Under the pieces are notes generated by a model. It made no database searches, was not told where the DNA came from, and saw only the letters and a list, made by a program, of their open reading frames with translations. This document shows, one piece after another, positions 8,536 to 17,327 of a stretch of 26,121 nucleotides of DNA (its first letter is position 1; each line of letters starts with the position of its first letter). The position numbers were made by a program, and so were the translations under genes. Origin of the DNA: Flavobacterium psychrophilum (GTDB taxonomy: Bacteria > Bacteroidota > Bacteroidia > Flavobacteriales > Flavobacteriaceae); NCBI GenBank assembly GCA_945878515.1, contig CAMCTL010000032.1:1-26121 (forward strand). The letters are read 5' to 3'.

Positions 8536-9381
8536 TTAGCGTTGATAAATGCCATATTTATTATTCTTATAATGTAAAAATCCTATAAAAACACTCATTA
8601 GTTTAGAGAATTTATGCTTTTCAAAAAGAATTATTTTTAATAGATCATTAATGAATATTCTACTTTCTGCATTATAAAACGCTGTTGAAATATTGCGATA
8701 TTTTTTTCTAACGTATAACCTATTTCTAGTAATATAGTATCTTCTTAAACTTGAATGATTTGTAATCATTACTTTGAAAGAAAAAAAAGACCAGAATAAA
8801 GATTGACCTAATTCGTGCACTAAATTAAGATCTGGTAAATTAGCTATTTTATATCCACACTTCTTTAATTTTAAACAATATTCAAAATCTACATAATCAA
8901 TAAACAGTTTCTCGTCAAATCCATTTATTTTTTCGTAAACTTTTAAATTTAAAAGGTTTCCTGAAGTCATAACTGCAATTGGTTCGTTATCTTCTTTTAT
9001 ATATTTATCGTAAATTAATCCTCCAATTATATAACTAGGATAATACAATGCTACGTTAGGATCACTATTATTAATTGCAAATAAAAATGTTTCTTTACAT
9101 CTACTGGAAAAATGGCTGTCTTGATCCATTGTTAAAACCCAATGCATTCCATCACTAATTGCCATTGAGCATCCTATATTAAGTGCCTTTGCGATGCCCA
9201 AATTTCTATTATTAAAAACATATTTTAACTTATTATTAAAAGTTGTCTGTGAAAAAAAAAATTCATTAGAAAAATCTGAATTGTCTATAATATATAAGAA
9301 ACGTACAGAATCCACATAGCTATTAATATTTTCAATAATAGAATCATTTGGATTATAAAGAATTACTATGGCTGCTAACAC
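8536..9381 (-). CDS. Family 2 glycosyltransferase of the rhamnosyltransferase type, GTG start
   Basis: 281-aa GT2 enzyme resembling bacterial L-rhamnosyltransferases: AAIVILYNP at 3-11, a short IIDNSD at 31-36, NRNLGIAKALNIG at 58-70, and TMDQDS at 84-89 carrying the metal-binding acidic pair. A second half has FDYVDFEYCLK-like acidic residues, then HSSLRRYYITRN, all typical of the RfbF/RgpF-like rhamnosyltransferase group. The reading frame starts with GTG at 9379-9381; there is no in-frame ATG nearby. It follows the polymerase gene after 30 bp and is separated from the next GT by 66 bp. A rhamnose donor fits the Rml genes but is not proven. Confidence 0.88.
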   Translation of the reverse strand: MLAAIVILYNPNDSIIENINSYVDSVRFLYIIDNSDFSNEFFFSQTTFNNKLKYVFNNRNLGIAKALNIGCSMAISDGMHWVLTMDQDSHFSSRCKETFLFAINNSDPNVALYYPSYIIGGLIYDKYIKEDNEPIAVMTSGNLLNLKVYEKINGFDEKLFIDYVDFEYCLKLKKCGYKIANLPDLNLVHELGQSLFWSFFSFKVMITNHSSLRRYYITRNRLYVRKKYRNISTAFYNAESRIFINDLLKIILFEKHKFSKLMSVFIGFLHYKNNKYGIYQR

Positions 9382-9411
9382 ACTTTAAGATTAATTAAAT
9401 TTATAAAAAAA

Positions 9412-10440
9412 CTACTGTTCAATAAGTTTGACATAAAACAAAACAATGAGTAAAAAACTTAATCCGATTAAAATTACTGATATTTTAGAAAAATAAATTG
9501 GTCTAAATATATAAAATACAAAAGGTATCAAAATAATTTCGACAATGCCAAACAGTTCACTAATTCGAGTTGCAAAAGCCGAGATACTTGCAAAAATAAG
9601 ATATGAAACAAGAGAAATACAATATATTTTCATAAAAATGGGAAAATATTTATTGTAAGATAAAAGCAAATCATATTTATAAATAAAAAAATAAAAAATA
9701 AATACTTTAGCTAAAAACACGAAATTAAACACATTAATAGGGACAGATTCTTCACCGCCCAATTCCTGCAATTTTTGATATATCTCAATTTTTTCTTTTA
9801 TACCAGTTATTGGGATGACAGTAATAAAATTAATACCAAAAAAATAAATTATATAACATATAGGCACTAATATCAACAACCATGTTTTTTGCGGCTTTGA
9901 ATTTAAAAACCATAACGGCAAAATAATTATAGCTGAAAAATGAAATGCAAATGCAAGGAAAGCAAACAATAAAAAGCGTTTTAAATTTCTTTCGTAAATA
10001 GGCTTTACGCAAAACAATAATAATGCCGCAGCGACTCCTACTCTGATTTGAGTCATCTCATGTAAAATAAAGAAATTGCTTAAATAAATTAAAACAGAGT
10101 AAAACCAAAGTTCAGTTAACTGTTTTATTGCCATAAACTTTAAGCTGACTCCAAAAATTGCGAAAATAATAAACAAATAAATTGAATTATCTCCAAACAA
10201 ACTTCTCACTATAAATTTAATAACCACAAAAGCTGGCTCCACAATTTCATCATAGTTATCTTGAAACATCATTACATACATATCGTAATCTCTGAAAGAT
10301 TCTCCGTTACGTAAACCTGCGATTAATATTAATAAAATTCCTAATATTACAAATAACAAATTTTCAATATTTTTCAGATAGAAAGAAAAAAAAGCTATTA
10401 TTGCAACAAGAAAAAACAAAATAAGTAATAAAAAAATCAT
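9412..10440 (-). CDS. wzy: EpsG-family polysaccharide polymerase (Wzy role)
   Basis: Inner-membrane polymerase joining undecaprenyl-linked repeats on the periplasmic side. The 342-aa protein is almost entirely hydrophobic, with roughly nine predicted helices. It carries the EpsG-family mark after the second helix: AGLRNGESFRDYDMYVMMF at 41-59, an Arg followed by an FRDYxxY motif. Wzy proteins are highly divergent, so the assignment rests on this motif, the topology, and the position between the flippase and the glycosyltransferases. ATG start at 10440. The gene is very A+T rich, as usual for the serotype-specific core. Confidence 0.82.
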   Translation of the reverse strand: MIFLLLILFFLVAIIAFFSFYLKNIENLLFVILGILLILIAGLRNGESFRDYDMYVMMFQDNYDEIVEPAFVVIKFIVRSLFGDNSIYLFIIFAIFGVSLKFMAIKQLTELWFYSVLIYLSNFFILHEMTQIRVGVAAALLLFCVKPIYERNLKRFLLFAFLAFAFHFSAIIILPLWFLNSKPQKTWLLILVPICYIIYFFGINFITVIPITGIKEKIEIYQKLQELGGEESVPINVFNFVFLAKVFIFYFFIYKYDLLLSYNKYFPIFMKIYCISLVSYLIFASISAFATRISELFGIVEIILIPFVFYIFRPIYFSKISVILIGLSFLLIVLFYVKLIEQ

Positions 10441-10906
10441 TTTGGCATATTTATTATAATTGACAAAATTAAATCTTGAATGTAATTAGCTTAAATAATA
10501 CAAAATCTAAAAATTCACATTTTGACGTTATACTTTAAGAAAAAAATTAAATAAATATACTTTAATCAGAATCTACAAAATACTTGCTTATTTACAAAAT
10601 ACTACAATTGACAGTTTAACTAAAATTTTCTTTGCAGTTACTTTTTAAAAGTAATTGAATTGATAAAAAAAACTTAATAGAAATATCTATTGCCGATGAT
10701 TTAAATTATTTGTCTTATCAATACCCACTAGTTTATTTAATGATAATTGACAGGCACATGTAATGTAACATTTAAAATTTTAATTCATTTTTAAGTTAGA
10801 TTTCAACAATAAACAAAAACGCCATTTTTATAAATAAATTACATTTAGTTCAAACAAATGAAAAAATTGTCATTAATATCAAATTTGTATGGATTATTAC
10901 CTAGTG
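10441..10906. other. 466-bp A+T-rich spacer between wzx and wzy
   Basis: I see no coding sequence on either strand. A lone TAATTTTG (-7 type) box lies on the minus strand at 10464-10471, about 24 nt before the wzy ATG, but no TTG occurs 17-23 nt upstream, so it is only a weak promoter candidate. A small A+T hairpin (8-bp arms, 10638-10645 and 10647-10654) has no terminator tail. Its length is unusual inside an otherwise compact gene set. Confidence 0.6.
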
Positions 10907-12169
10907 CTACTTTTTATATATTTGAATAAAAACCAAACTTAATAACAAATAAATCAAAGCCGAAAACAATGTTGAGTATGCGGCAAATACAATTCCATAA
11001 GAAGGAATGAATAATAAATTTAAGATTATATTGAATAAAAGTGCTATAATCACTATAAAAAGCATTGTTTTTGATTTTAAACCAAATTCGAGTGGTTTAT
11101 GGATTAACATTGCCAACTGCCAGACAAAAGCGCCACAAATTATTGGAATTACGATTTCTAATGATTTTTGTGTCACCTGAATACCGACTATTTTTTCAAT
11201 AAAAAAAACCTTAAAAAAATAAGAGAAAAATATAACAATAAAAAAAATTAGAAATTCAAAAAATATTAATTTTCTTAAAAACTTAAAAGCATCTAGCTTA
11301 TAACCTTGATTGAATTTTTGTGCCATAATTGGATATCCCGCGACAAGAATAGGCGAATACAAGAGTGTAACGCCTTTATATAGTAAATCATATATTGCAG
11401 AATAAACTCCCAAATCACTAATTGTTGAATAATGACTTATAATATATCGATCAGAAACATTCAAAACAGCTGATACAGTAAACCACAATGCTATAGGCCA
11501 TCCATAATGAAAGAGATATTTATTTTCTGTTACTAATTTTAGATTATTTCTAAAACTGTTATTTTTAAAAAACAACGTTGTTACTAATAGTATAAAAGCA
11601 AGGTCTATGAAAAGTACATAAATAAAGGAAATAAAATAACTAAAAAACAAACTGAAAAATAGTAAGTATAAACTATTTGAATTTGGTAAAACAATATGTA
11701 AAATATAAAAAGACAAAACAAAACTTATAACTCTAATCAAATCAAAATAAAATGATTTTCTTGCATTAAGCCGAGACTGATAAAAAGTTACTGAAATCAG
11801 TGAAATTATTCCCAAAATAATTGTAAAAATCCCAAATAAACATAAAAAAAAATCTAATTTAAATGTCAATATGACGATGAAATATAAAATAATTATTGGA
11901 GTTATAAAAATAAAGTAAAGTTTATAGATTTTTACTTTAAAATTTTTACTGTAATCATTAAAACGAATAACGCATTGATTTAACCAACCGCCACCAAAAG
12001 AAATGAAAATTAAAACAATATTTTGAAGTAAAGAAAACTCACCATACCCTTCAATTCCATAAAATTTAATAATTGCAGGAATAGATAAAAAACTAACTAG
12101 ACCACTGAAGCATAAGCCTAGAAAATATATTGAAAAATTTTTGAAAAATAATTTATTTTTTATGATCAT
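10907..12169 (-). CDS. wzx: Wzx-type polysaccharide flippase (MATE/MOP superfamily)
   Basis: Integral inner-membrane protein that flips the undecaprenyl-linked repeat unit to the periplasm. From the ATG at 12169 it has 420 aa and about twelve hydrophobic helices spread over its length. The N terminus (NFSIYFLGLCFSGLVSFLSIP then IIKFYGIEGYGEFSL) is the typical Wzx/RfbX start, with GIEGYGEFSL matching the conserved G-x-x-x-Y-G-x-[FY] loop. The central GWPIALWFTVSAVLNVSDRY segment matches the conserved second-half motif. The frame stays open to a TTG at 12199, adding ten residues without family support. It is flanked by long non-coding spacers on both sides. Confidence 0.9.
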   Translation of the reverse strand: MIIKNKLFFKNFSIYFLGLCFSGLVSFLSIPAIIKFYGIEGYGEFSLLQNIVLIFISFGGGWLNQCVIRFNDYSKNFKVKIYKLYFIFITPIIILYFIVILTFKLDFFLCLFGIFTIILGIISLISVTFYQSRLNARKSFYFDLIRVISFVLSFYILHIVLPNSNSLYLLFFSLFFSYFISFIYVLFIDLAFILLVTTLFFKNNSFRNNLKLVTENKYLFHYGWPIALWFTVSAVLNVSDRYIISHYSTISDLGVYSAIYDLLYKGVTLLYSPILVAGYPIMAQKFNQGYKLDAFKFLRKLIFFEFLIFFIVIFFSYFFKVFFIEKIVGIQVTQKSLEIVIPIICGAFVWQLAMLIHKPLEFGLKSKTMLFIVIIALLFNIILNLLFIPSYGIVFAAYSTLFSALIYLLLSLVFIQIYKK

Positions 12170-12730
12170 AAATAGCGTTGGTTCTTGCAAGAACGTCAAT
12201 AAAAATTTCTGCGCATACTGGCATAAATTATTCGTTTTAATAACTTATAAGCAAAACCTCTAATCCCTTGATAAATCGAATACATAGAAATTCAAAGTAT
12301 TAGTGGGCATTTTTTTTAAATTTTTACAAAACTAATTAGTTTACAGTAGCACCATCATATTTTATTATTTAAAATTACGTTCTAATAAAAAAAGGATCAT
12401 ATAAAATCGATGAACTAATAAAAATAGCGAGTGATCTTGAAAAAACAACTAGAGCGCTTGACCCTTTATTTTTAAAATGTTGCAGTTATAGAAGTAAATA
12501 ATTAAAAAATATCTATAAATTATTTTTATAGTATTCGGAGGAACAATGATACCTTGAAAACTTCAATATAGATTTGAAGTATGCAGGGTAACGTCTCAAT
12601 TATTTAAATTTAGAGCAGGTTACATTCGGAAACTGCCACAGTATGAATAAATTTCTTCTCTTTGGGTCGTTCAATGAAGTGGCAATAAAAGGATGAGACA
12701 TGCTAATAAGTAGCGTTCAATCCTAAAATA
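12170..12730. other. 561-bp non-coding region upstream of wzx, with a structured block
   Basis: There is no convincing gene. The half near wzx is plain A+T-rich DNA with an isolated TAGTTTTG box on the minus strand (12327-12334) lacking a TTG partner. The far half (about 12540-12725) is G+C richer and rich in inverted repeats, described separately. Short ORFs occur on both strands there, but none exceeds about 35 codons or is recognisable. Confidence 0.6.
12546..12724. other. Hairpin-rich ~180-bp block of unknown nature
   Basis: Complementary pairs visible by eye, all on the given strand: ACTTCAA 12560-12566 with TTGAAGT 12574-12580, extended outside by ACCTTG 12551-12556 with CAGGGT 12584-12589 (one G-U). 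GTCTCA 12593-12598 pairs with TGAGAC 12694-12699 and encloses GCAG 12615-12618 with CTGC 12633-12636, and CCAC 12636-12639 with GTGG 12679-12682. GCTA 12702-12705 pairs with TAGC 12711-12714. The nested arrangement suggests a folded RNA or a mobile-element remnant. Strand is uncertain, because some wobble pairs favour the plus and others the minus transcript. Confidence 0.45.
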
Positions 12731-13798
12731 TTAAATTAATTTTTTTAATGAATTTTTTAATGTTAAAAATAATATTGCTAATAATCCAAACAGAATAGCT
12801 CCCAAAATTAATCCAAGTAACTTTCCCACTTTGTCCTTTTTTAAAGGCAAAATTGGCCTGTCTACGACCTGAATCAAAGGAGTTTCTTTGCGCAAAGTTA
12901 CTTTAGCCAATTCGGTTTGTTTTACTAATTCAGTTAAAATAGCACCGTTAGCTTGTACATCAACCTGACGACGAGATGAAGGCACACGGCGCACGTTTAA
13001 AGAAGGATTTAACCCAAAAGTATTGTCATTGGCAACTGCTACACCTGTAATGGCATTGTTTAATTCCCTGCGAATAGAATCGGTTTGTCGCTGCAATATA
13101 GCCATATTGATACGTGCCTTTTTACTTTTGGTTTCAATATAAAAATCACCCACTTGTTTGGCCAAGCCCTCTGTAAAAAATTTAGAAAATAATTCATTAA
13201 TCGATGTAACTTCTATGTTAATAATATCTACCTTTTTATCTTTCTGACCTACTTCTAGTACATTTTTAGATAAATCTTTATAAATCACACCAAAAATACT
13301 ATCTTGAGTTCTCGAAAAAGTTCGGCGATTGGCATTGGGCAAAAATTGCAAACCAACTAATTTAGGCTTGTTCTCCCATTTATCTCGCAATTCCTTATTT
13401 TGAATGTACATTTCTGCTAATGAAATCCTTTTTCCATTGAAGTTAACCGGCATCAACAAAGTTTTCTCAACCATTTTTCTAGATTTGAATAGCTCGATTA
13501 TATTGCCACCTTCAAATATTCCTCCTCCTGAACCGCCTAAATCAAAACCAAGCGAACTCGCCAAACCCAGTGCACCACCCAATCCACCACTAGAACTATT
13601 ACTTTCTAATACAAAAGACAAACTAGCAGTATACTTTGGTTTTTTATAAAAAGAATAGGCTAATCCTAGTAATGATCCCAATATCATTGCAAATAAAATA
13701 GTTTCCCATTTAGAGCGCATAAAACCATACCATTCAATAATATTTTTAATTAGTTCTGATAAGGATATTTCGTCTTTTGGTTTTTCTTCGTTTGCCAT
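12731..13798 (-). CDS. Wzz-type chain-length determinant (kinase-less polysaccharide co-polymerase)
   Basis: 355-aa inner-membrane protein thought to set polymer length together with Wzy. There is an N-terminal Wzz segment (ISLSELIKNIIEWYGFMRSKW, 11-31), a transmembrane helix at about 32-50, a long periplasmic part and a second helix near 324-346, followed by a short basic tail. No Walker motifs or Tyr-rich tail are present, so unlike Wzc it has no kinase domain. A Gly/Ser-rich stretch at about 67-94, just after the first helix, is typical of Bacteroidota versions. ATG at 13798, 102 bp after the large Wza-type gene, suggesting a dedicated PCP/OPX pair. Confidence 0.9.
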   Translation of the reverse strand: MANEEKPKDEISLSELIKNIIEWYGFMRSKWETILFAMILGSLLGLAYSFYKKPKYTASLSFVLESNSSSGGLGGALGLASSLGFDLGGSGGGIFEGGNIIELFKSRKMVEKTLLMPVNFNGKRISLAEMYIQNKELRDKWENKPKLVGLQFLPNANRRTFSRTQDSIFGVIYKDLSKNVLEVGQKDKKVDIINIEVTSINELFSKFFTEGLAKQVGDFYIETKSKKARINMAILQRQTDSIRRELNNAITGVAVANDNTFGLNPSLNVRRVPSSRRQVDVQANGAILTELVKQTELAKVTLRKETPLIQVVDRPILPLKKDKVGKLLGLILGAILFGLLAILFLTLKNSLKKLI

Positions 13799-13900
13799 TA
13801 TTGTTGCTATAATTTATTCTTTCAATTACTAAAAATTCATACTATTAAAGTATTATTTTTACAAAATGTTTCTTCACTTATGATTTTACAATTCTTACAT

Positions 13901-16327
13901 TTACTTAAACGCCGTTACTACTAGTAATGCAAGACTGGTAATTACACTTCCAATACTCACCCATTCTCCTGTACTCATTTTTCGGGTTTCCGGCTTCTCT
14001 GGAACAACAATTTGTGAGCCTGGCAAAACCTTTGGATTCGAACGTATGAAAAAGAATGAGCTTGAAACCGCAGCCTTTCCGTTAGGATAAATAATGTACG
14101 CTTTATTCTTCCATCCTTTAGCATCAGTGCCTCCAACTGCATTCAAATAATAATTAAATCCTTTTCCTCTACTATACGGAATCTCAGAAGTCAAAAGCAC
14201 ACTTCCCGTTACTTTTACGCTTTCATTATATATCGACACTTCGATTTCATCTCCCGGAAATAAGGTAACATTTGTTTTATCTGTTGGATCTTTAACAATT
14301 TTTCTCCAATCCACAGGAATCGTAGCATATTTTAAATCCTCTTTTAACTTTTTTGTAAGTTTATTTTGAATGGAATCTTTTTTTCCTAAATTCAGATTCA
14401 CATTTTCTAGTTCTTCAATTTGTTTGGCTTGGATAGGTCGTTTTATTTTTACACCATCAATATTGGCAACAGCAGTCAAGCCTCCAGCACGCTGAATTAC
14501 ATCATAGATTTTCTCTTTCTTGTTAGCCAACGCATATTTACCTGAATAATTAACTGCACCACTAATAGTTACTACTTCTGGCTTTTCATAAACTGCCAAT
14601 CTACGAATGTTAACTACATCAAAAGCTGCTAATTTAAAATTTTTGATTTGCTCATTGTTGTCAGCTGTAATCTCCAAGTTAAACAATTGTACTCTTATAG
14701 GACTTGAATCGTTTATTTCGTCTGATTTAATCATTCGGGCAACCTCAACTCTTTTAGATGCAGATCCAGTTAGACCGCCAGCTTGAACCAATAAATCATT
14801 CAATGTTAAATTATTAAAATACTCATAAACCCCTGGTTTCTTGATTTCGCCATTAATTGTAATCTTGTAATCATCTTCGAAATCCAAAATAGAATAAACC
14901 GTGACGATATCTTCTTTTTGTAAAGTAATGTTAGCTTCTACATCGCCTTTTAATGCTTTGTCTAAATTGACATTAGTAACCTCTAATGTCAAATTAGGTT
15001 TTGTTCGAACAATAGTGGCTCTACTTGTGTATGCATCTTCTTTTAAACCGTCGGCTTTTTTAATTAAATCTGATATGCGCATTCCTTCATAAAAGGAAAA
15101 AATATTGGGTCTAAAAACGGCTCCTTCAATTTTGATGCGATTTTCAAATCGGTTCAAAATTTTAGAAACTCTAAACACATCTCCTGCAACAGGTTTGTAA
15201 CTATCATATTCAGAAGATGGGATATCCTTTACTTTAAAGTCTTTAGAAGTTTTCTGCAATACATTAACCGAAGCCGTATAAGCAAACTCATTAAATCCCG
15301 AAGCAAAAGCCAACAAATCCTTGAAAGTCTCACCTGATTTCATTTCAAAAATCCCTGGTCGCTTTACTTCGCCCTCAACAGTAACCCTTTGTGCATAAGC
15401 TGGAATTCGAATTACATCATTGTCTTTTAATCCTATATTGTCGGATTGATTACCGTTTACTAAAAAACTATAAATGTCTATTTTCTTGAATACTTTATTA
15501 TTTCGCAAAAGTTCAATGTTACGATAGCTCCCGTTTTTTGCAGGTCCACCGCCTAAAAACAATGCCGTATATGCTGTAGCCAACGAAGAAATCGAATAAT
15601 TGCCTGGTTGTTTACTACCAATTATAGTTACTTTGATGGTTCGTATTCTTGTCAAACTAATTCCAACTTGCGATTGTCCAGATGCAACAGTTCTATAAAC
15701 TCGCGCTATGGCTCCCTTTATTTTTTGAGTAGCAGCCTCAATTGTTAAACCTGCAACCGCAATTTCTCCAACATACTGAATGCCAATCTTACCCTCGAGA
15801 GTCACGGGGACGTTGGCATTGTATTCCTGAATACCATAAACACTAATTTGCAATTCATCTCCTGGTCCCAAAATATAATTTACCGGAGTAGCTAATTTAG
15901 TATTGGGTTCAAAATTTAAATCGGGATTATCAAACAACTCCGATCCAAAAATCAAGGAATTCAAAGTATCTTTTACTTTTTTGTTTACTATTTTTTCTTG
16001 TTTACGACTTAGTTCTCCTTTTTTTTCATCGTAAACATCTGTATTAGAAACTCCGGTTGGTGCAGTTGATGATTGGTAACCCAACCTCACTTTTAACTTG
16101 CTATACTCTGTCGTGGACATACCTTTGGCCAAAACCATAGTTTCCAATTGCTCATCAGTCACTTTATTGTTTTGTAATTGACTTTTAATTTTTGCAATGT
16201 CACCATCCGACAAATAATCGACTTTAAGGGTGCTTAAATCTGTGCCCTTCAATAAATCCTGAGCCATTACTGTGCCAGACTGAAAAAATGCGAAAACTAA
16301 TAAAATGGCAACAAATACTTTTTTCAT
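13901..16327 (-). CDS. Large SLBB-repeat polysaccharide export protein (Wza/OPX family)
   Basis: 808-aa secreted OPX protein, about twice the size of E. coli Wza. A signal peptide (1-22, cleavage near MAQ, no lipobox Cys) is followed by the polysaccharide-export domain beginning YILGPGDELQISVYG at 151-165. Six SLBB-like repeats then start near 233, 315, 398, 489, 586 and 704, each with a V-x-[IV]-x-G-x-[IV] strand and usually a PG turn, followed by an LLxxAGG-type helix. A C-terminal hydrophobic segment lies at about 789-807. It probably forms the periplasm/outer-membrane conduit paired with the Wzz-type protein encoded next. ATG at 16327, with a predicted leader of about 63 nt from the promoter at 16397-16426. 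Confidence 0.93.
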   Translation of the reverse strand: MKKVFVAILLVFAFFQSGTVMAQDLLKGTDLSTLKVDYLSDGDIAKIKSQLQNNKVTDEQLETMVLAKGMSTTEYSKLKVRLGYQSSTAPTGVSNTDVYDEKKGELSRKQEKIVNKKVKDTLNSLIFGSELFDNPDLNFEPNTKLATPVNYILGPGDELQISVYGIQEYNANVPVTLEGKIGIQYVGEIAVAGLTIEAATQKIKGAIARVYRTVASGQSQVGISLTRIRTIKVTIIGSKQPGNYSISSLATAYTALFLGGGPAKNGSYRNIELLRNNKVFKKIDIYSFLVNGNQSDNIGLKDNDVIRIPAYAQRVTVEGEVKRPGIFEMKSGETFKDLLAFASGFNEFAYTASVNVLQKTSKDFKVKDIPSSEYDSYKPVAGDVFRVSKILNRFENRIKIEGAVFRPNIFSFYEGMRISDLIKKADGLKEDAYTSRATIVRTKPNLTLEVTNVNLDKALKGDVEANITLQKEDIVTVYSILDFEDDYKITINGEIKKPGVYEYFNNLTLNDLLVQAGGLTGSASKRVEVARMIKSDEINDSSPIRVQLFNLEITADNNEQIKNFKLAAFDVVNIRRLAVYEKPEVVTISGAVNYSGKYALANKKEKIYDVIQRAGGLTAVANIDGVKIKRPIQAKQIEELENVNLNLGKKDSIQNKLTKKLKEDLKYATIPVDWRKIVKDPTDKTNVTLFPGDEIEVSIYNESVKVTGSVLLTSEIPYSRGKGFNYYLNAVGGTDAKGWKNKAYIIYPNGKAAVSSSFFFIRSNPKVLPGSQIVVPEKPETRKMSTGEWVSIGSVITSLALLVVTAFK

Positions 16328-16785
16328 AAATAAAAAATAAATAATAAAATAAGGGCTGAATTGGAATATTTATTAACCTCAATCAGTAACCAAATGCAAA
16401 ATTAAAAACTATATTAAAAAGTGCAAACTACCATTTAAACACATTCTTAACTTCGCAAAAATGATATAAAATAAAGTTTATGTAAAAAATTGTAAAAACA
16501 ACAAAAATATAGTTGATTTTCTTCAAAAAACATAGATAGTAAAATACTAGAGTATAAAACGATCTAATTTGATTTTTAGTATTAGGCAGAAGGTTTTAAA
16601 TTGTATTTTTAATAAATATAGTTGTTCTGTGTTTTCCGAGAGCATTAATTTTAATAAACAATGAAGTTCACTAAAAAAATTAAAAGCACTGCAAATAATA
16701 ATTTCTCTAATGAAATCAATGGTTAAAATGTTTTTACATTCGCACAGATACTGGCAAAATCAACTAAATTTTTAACAAATAACAA
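16328..16785. other. 458-bp intergenic region between the NusG-like gene and the large OPX gene
   Basis: No coding sequence is seen. It contains the OPX promoter (16397-16426) and, further upstream, an isolated TATTTTTG box on the minus strand (16502-16509) whose nearest TTG is only 14 nt away. Because the gene just upstream encodes a specialised NusG homologue, this is a natural place for its recruitment or pausing signal, but I cannot recognise an ops-like sequence. Confidence 0.6.
16397..16426 (-). promoter_or_regulatory. Bacteroidota-type promoter for the large OPX and Wzz genes
   Basis: Minus strand: TTG (16424-16426), 19 nt, TAATTTTG (16397-16404), the same box and spacing as the rmlC promoter. 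The predicted start is near 16390, with a leader of about 63 nt. Confidence 0.68.
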
Positions 16786-17256
16786 TTAAATTTCTTTCTT
16801 ATTTACCTTTAGCACGCAGCCTAATGATTCCAATATCAAAATATAATGATTTTGTTTGACTTCTTGAATTATTGCCGATTGACTAGCAAATGGACCTGTT
16901 TCTAAGATAATTTTGTCTCCTTGTTTCCAATTCTCGACCAATACTTCGTAAAAATCTGGAACAGCGAGCCACTCCTTGATTGAATCAATCTCGGAATCCT
17001 TTACCACTGCAGGCTTACCCAACCAAAATAAATACCGTATCGCTCCAGTTACTTGAAAAATACTATTACGATCTTTTTCAGAAACTTGAACAAAAATATA
17101 AGAATTAAATAAAGGAACAGTTATTGTTTTTTTTCTGTCAGACCATTGGCTCACTTTGGTAATAAGTGGACAATAAGTATGTATTCCAATTTCGTTTAAT
17201 CGTTCGGCTACTTTTTTTTCCCACTTTGGTTTAGTGTACACAACATACCAATTCAT
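16786..17256 (-). CDS. NusG-like transcription elongation/antitermination factor (UpxY/RfaH type)
   Basis: 156-aa paralogue of NusG. The N-terminal NGN domain (about 1-95) has WYVVYTKPKWEKKVAERL at 3-20, then YCPL, then FNSYIFVQV. A short linker leads to a KOW-like C-terminal domain (about 108-152, QGDKIILETGPF...). Housekeeping NusG is normally longer and sits beside rpl genes. A copy inside a capsule locus resembles Bacteroides UpxY and enterobacterial RfaH, which bind RNA polymerase and prevent early termination in long polysaccharide operons. It lies just ahead of the export and assembly genes, which I infer are its targets. ATG at 17256, 71 bp after rmlB. Confidence 0.9.
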   Translation of the reverse strand: MNWYVVYTKPKWEKKVAERLNEIGIHTYCPLITKVSQWSDRKKTITVPLFNSYIFVQVSEKDRNSIFQVTGAIRYLFWLGKPAVVKDSEIDSIKEWLAVPDFYEVLVENWKQGDKIILETGPFASQSAIIQEVKQNHYILILESLGCVLKVNKKEI

Positions 17257-17327
17257 TATTTTTATGTTTGGTTTTTAAAGGTTTTGTTTGTTATAATATT
17301 CAACTTTACCATTCTAAACTCGCACTT

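Noticed and set aside
10638..10654. 8-bp inverted repeat in the wzx-wzy spacer
   Set aside because: A+T only, no U-tract, expected by chance in such DNA.
12170..12199. TTG-initiated extension of wzx
   Set aside because: Ten residues with no Wzx character; the ATG at 12169 fits the family start.
12600..12701. Short ORFs (about 17-33 codons) on both strands of the structured block
   Set aside because: None resembles a known protein, and several frames are equally open; inverted repeats explain the block better.
13404..13649. Plus-strand ORF with a proline-rich sequence
   Set aside because: It is the reverse complement of the Gly-rich stretch of the Wzz-type gene; the prolines come from reversed glycine codons.
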